In this document: positions 12,946 to 14,639 of the stretch, piece by piece
Layout: every line of letters starts with the position of its first letter
Numbering within the stretch: position 1 is the stretch's first letter
Source: Candidatus Gastranaerophilales bacterium
GTDB lineage: Bacteria > Cyanobacteriota > Vampirovibrionia > Gastranaerophilales > UBA9971
DNA length: 14,639 nucleotides
Reading direction: 5' to 3'
Assembly (NCBI GenBank): GCA_028277195.1
Contig: JANQGS010000213.1
Span: 1 to 14,639 of the forward strand
The notes under the pieces: generated by a model
Told to the model about the DNA's origin: nothing
The model's database searches: none
What the model saw: the letters and a program-made list of their open reading frames with translations, nothing else
Translations under genes and position numbers: made by a program

Positions 12946-14364
12946 CTACTTCATAACCATAATAGACCGGCGCTTGCTTAAATAAGGCAAATGCTCTTCG
13001 GTAATAATTTCCCCCGGTACAAGTACCGGTATGCCCGGCGGGCATACCGCTATTATTTCAGCGGAAACCCTTCCAACGCTATCCTGCGGGCTTAATTTTT
13101 CTTTTTCGGCCATATAAGCTGTCCGTGGCGTGCAGGCCATTTCAGGTATATGAAAAGGCATAGACCTTGTCTTTTCCAGGTAAGTAATATCTGAATAATT
13201 ACCCCGGGTAATGATTTTCAGGCATTCGCAAAAATAGAAAAGTTCTTCCGAGGTATTACCTATATTGGACAGGGCAAGTATGCCCTCATCAGTAGCGGCT
13301 TCTATTTCAATATTGTATTCAATTTCCAGTATTCCCTGCAACCTTTTTCCGCTTAGCCCGTTGACTTTTACATATAACTTTGTGGGGTCCGTGTTTTCTG
13401 ATAAGCAACTGACTCCCTCGGTCCTGGTGAGGATTTCCCTTACGGCCTCCGAGTTTTTTATTGCGGTTTCAATCCTTTGCTTTCCGTATTCCGATGAAAG
13501 ATAAGCCCTGGCCGCGTCAAGGCTGGCTATTAAAGTGTAGGAGGGGCTTGTTGACTGGAGCATGCTGAGGTTTGTCTCAATTTCCTCGGCGTTAATCCTG
13601 CTGTTTTTGGCTATATGGAGTACTGAGCTCTGGGAAAAACTTCCCCCCGTTTTGTGCAGGGAGTGCACAACCGCGTCAGCCCCGCATTCAAGCGCGGGCA
13701 CAGGCAGCTTGTCACTGAACTTCCACAAACAACCATGCGCCTCGTCAACTATGAGCATTACATCGTATTTTTTGCATATTTCGGCTATTTTTTCTATATC
13801 GCTGACAACGCCTTCATAGGTCGGGTTTGTAATCCATACGGCAGAGGTATCAGGGTTTTCGTCAAGGAGTTTTTCTGTGTCACGGGGATTTATTGCTCCC
13901 CATATGCCCCATTCGCTTAACCGTTCAGGCACAACCCAGACCGGGTTAGCTCCTGTAAGTGTGATTCCGCTGATAACAGACCTGTGGCAGTTTCTTTCGA
14001 TAATAATTTTTTTATTTTCCTTTGCTACAGTGAGGGCCAGGGCAAGGTTGCCGGCTGTTGAGCCGTTTATTAAAAAGAAAGACCGCCCGGCTTCGAACAG
14101 CTCTGCCATTAATTCCTGGGCTTTTGCGATTGGCCCGTCCGGAGGATAAAGTTTACCCAGGGCGCTAAACTCATCAGTTGTATCAATGCTGATTATACGT
14201 TCACCGACTATATCCCTGAATTTAGGCAAAACACCCTCTCCCCTGGCATGTCCCGGAATATGCAGCGGTACTGAGGGGTTATCCGCATATTTTTTTAGTG
14301 CATCCAGCACAGGGGTTTCTATATTTACCGAACTTTCTTGTTTTTTATCTGTAATTTTCGTCAT
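12946..14364 (-). CDS. speA: Orn/Lys/Arg decarboxylase, probably arginine decarboxylase
   Basis: This is a fold-type I PLP decarboxylase of the Bacillus SpeA/ornithine-lysine-arginine family, most likely arginine to agmatine. Seen over 472 residues: LHIPGHARGEG (34-44), the variant of HxPGHkxG at the N-terminus; INGSTAGNLA (99-108); the PLP aspartate motif VDEAHG (206-211); and the PLP lysine K238 in HSLHKTGGSFSQSSVLH. The C-terminal domain has IAVCPPGIPVLVPGE, typical of the family. The length is close to the usual 480-490. The ATG at 14364 has no Shine-Dalgarno, and a -10-like TATAAA lies only 9 bases upstream, so the message is probably leaderless. With the agmatinase at 9020-9868 it would complete the arginine-to-putrescine route. 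Lysine or ornithine specificity cannot be excluded from sequence alone. Confidence 0.9.
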   Translation of the reverse strand: MTKITDKKQESSVNIETPVLDALKKYADNPSVPLHIPGHARGEGVLPKFRDIVGERIISIDTTDEFSALGKLYPPDGPIAKAQELMAELFEAGRSFFLINGSTAGNLALALTVAKENKKIIIERNCHRSVISGITLTGANPVWVVPERLSEWGIWGAINPRDTEKLLDENPDTSAVWITNPTYEGVVSDIEKIAEICKKYDVMLIVDEAHGCLWKFSDKLPVPALECGADAVVHSLHKTGGSFSQSSVLHIAKNSRINAEEIETNLSMLQSTSPSYTLIASLDAARAYLSSEYGKQRIETAIKNSEAVREILTRTEGVSCLSENTDPTKLYVKVNGLSGKRLQGILEIEYNIEIEAATDEGILALSNIGNTSEELFYFCECLKIITRGNYSDITYLEKTRSMPFHIPEMACTPRTAYMAEKEKLSPQDSVGRVSAEIIAVCPPGIPVLVPGEIITEEHLPYLSKRRSIMVMK

Positions 14365-14373
14365 TGTAGTAAA

Positions 14374-14402
14374 TTTATACAGCAGTAATTTATGTAATGC
14401 AA
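14374..14402 (-). promoter_or_regulatory. speA promoter predicting a leaderless transcript
   Basis: On the minus strand TATAAA (14374-14379, five of six) is preceded after 17 bases by TTGCAT (14397-14402, only the TTG half matching). Initiation 6-8 bases after the -10 falls within about 0-3 bases of the speA ATG at 14364. That agrees with the lack of any ribosome-binding site there. Confidence 0.5.
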
Positions 14403-14446
14403 GCGGTTTTTTACTTAAAAATTTTAGCCTGCTGAATTTATTTGCT

Positions 14447-14501
14447 ATACCGATTTCAAATAAGTAATCTTAAAATGAAATTAATTAACTTAAATCGGTA
14501 T
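14447..14501. repeat. 10-bp inverted repeat pair upstream of speA
   Basis: ATACCGATTT (14447-14456) and AAATCGGTAT (14492-14501) are exact reverse complements separated by 35 AT-rich bases. Related sequence (CTTAAA-TCGG and its complement) recurs in the larger hairpin at 14553-14629. They could be operator half-sites for speA or part of a repeat element at the window edge. Confidence 0.45.
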
Positions 14502-14552
14502 GCGTAAGTTGCGAAGCAGGCGGGCTGTCCGCATTTTCGAACAGAGAGCGAC

Positions 14553-14629
14553 GTTTTCTTAAAGTCGGGCTCCCTCCATTTTTTTGATACTCAATCAAAA
14601 AAACAGAGTCCTTCCGATTTTAAGAAAAC
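14553..14629. repeat. 77-base nested imperfect palindrome at the right edge
   Basis: The outer arms GTTTTCTTAAAGTCGG (14553-14568) and CCGATTTTAAGAAAAC (14614-14629) match over 16 bases with one G-T pair. Inside is a short 4-bp stem (14569-14572 with 14606-14609), and then a perfect 10-bp stem TTTTTTTGAT (14579-14588) with ATCAAAAAAA (14594-14603) around a 5-base loop. A small GC-rich hairpin (14520-14532) precedes it. No gene lies in 14365-14639. The structure could be a miniature transposable or REP-like element, or a structured RNA; the window ends 10 bases later. Confidence 0.55.
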
Positions 14630-14639
14630 TAACTCATTT

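Noticed and set aside
14440..14639. Retron-type non-coding RNA at the right edge, because of flanking inverted repeats and a long hairpin.
   Set aside because: No reverse transcriptase is visible in the window and the repeats do not frame the hairpin as retron a1/a2 repeats would; it remains only an unexplained structured region.

Overview
The window is bacterial, moderately AT-rich and mostly core housekeeping sequence. No phage, CRISPR, rRNA or tRNA gene was seen. The transcription/translation operon, a flagellar-type MotAB stator and an arginine decarboxylase/agmatinase pair suggest a free-living, probably motile bacterium. The IF-2 N-terminus (VRIYDIARKLGLSNKEV...SHSST) resembles cyanobacteria-related and other Terrabacteria lineages more than Proteobacteria. 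That placement is inference from sequence flavour, and no species is claimed.

Layout. (1) 80-5894, minus strand: a tight operon read from right to left as rimP, nusA, ylxR/rnpM, infB, rbfA and an HI0933/BaiN-type flavoprotein. Overlaps and gaps are mostly a few bases; rimP and ylxR start with TTG. The ylxQ (L7Ae) gene often found between ylxR and infB is absent. The flavoprotein sits where nrnA or truB commonly follows rbfA. (2) 5895-6278: a 384-base divergent intergenic region with a promoter on each strand, a leader hairpin before rimP, and two strong plus-strand intrinsic terminators with no plus-strand protein gene between promoter and terminators. It probably makes a short RNA or is an attenuating leader. 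(3) 6279-9868, plus strand: a compact cytosine-deaminase-like amidohydrolase, an orphan HigA-type regulator, then metY and an agmatinase (speB). (4) 9849-10397, minus: 5-formyltetrahydrofolate cyclo-ligase, whose 3' end overlaps speB. (5) 10495-10860, plus: a small XRE regulator. (6) 10913-12778, minus: motA-motB, with MotB carrying an unusual charged C-terminal extension of about 105 residues. (7) 12946-14364, minus: an Orn/Lys/Arg decarboxylase (speA-like) that appears to be leaderless. (8) 14365-14639: no gene, but nested inverted repeats running to the window edge.

How the genes fit together. The left operon is ribosome maturation, initiation and transcription elongation. In the middle and right, SpeA (arginine to agmatine) and SpeB (agmatine to putrescine plus urea) would form a two-step putrescine route. 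MetY (homocysteine synthesis) and the folate cyclo-ligase feed methionine and one-carbon metabolism, which supplies the aminopropyl donor for spermidine. That link is inferred from gene content.

I did not find a clear new biological system. The best candidates for a second look are the transcription-signal-rich spacer at 5895-6278, the structured repeat region at the right edge, the MotB extension and the altered active site of the deaminase-like protein.
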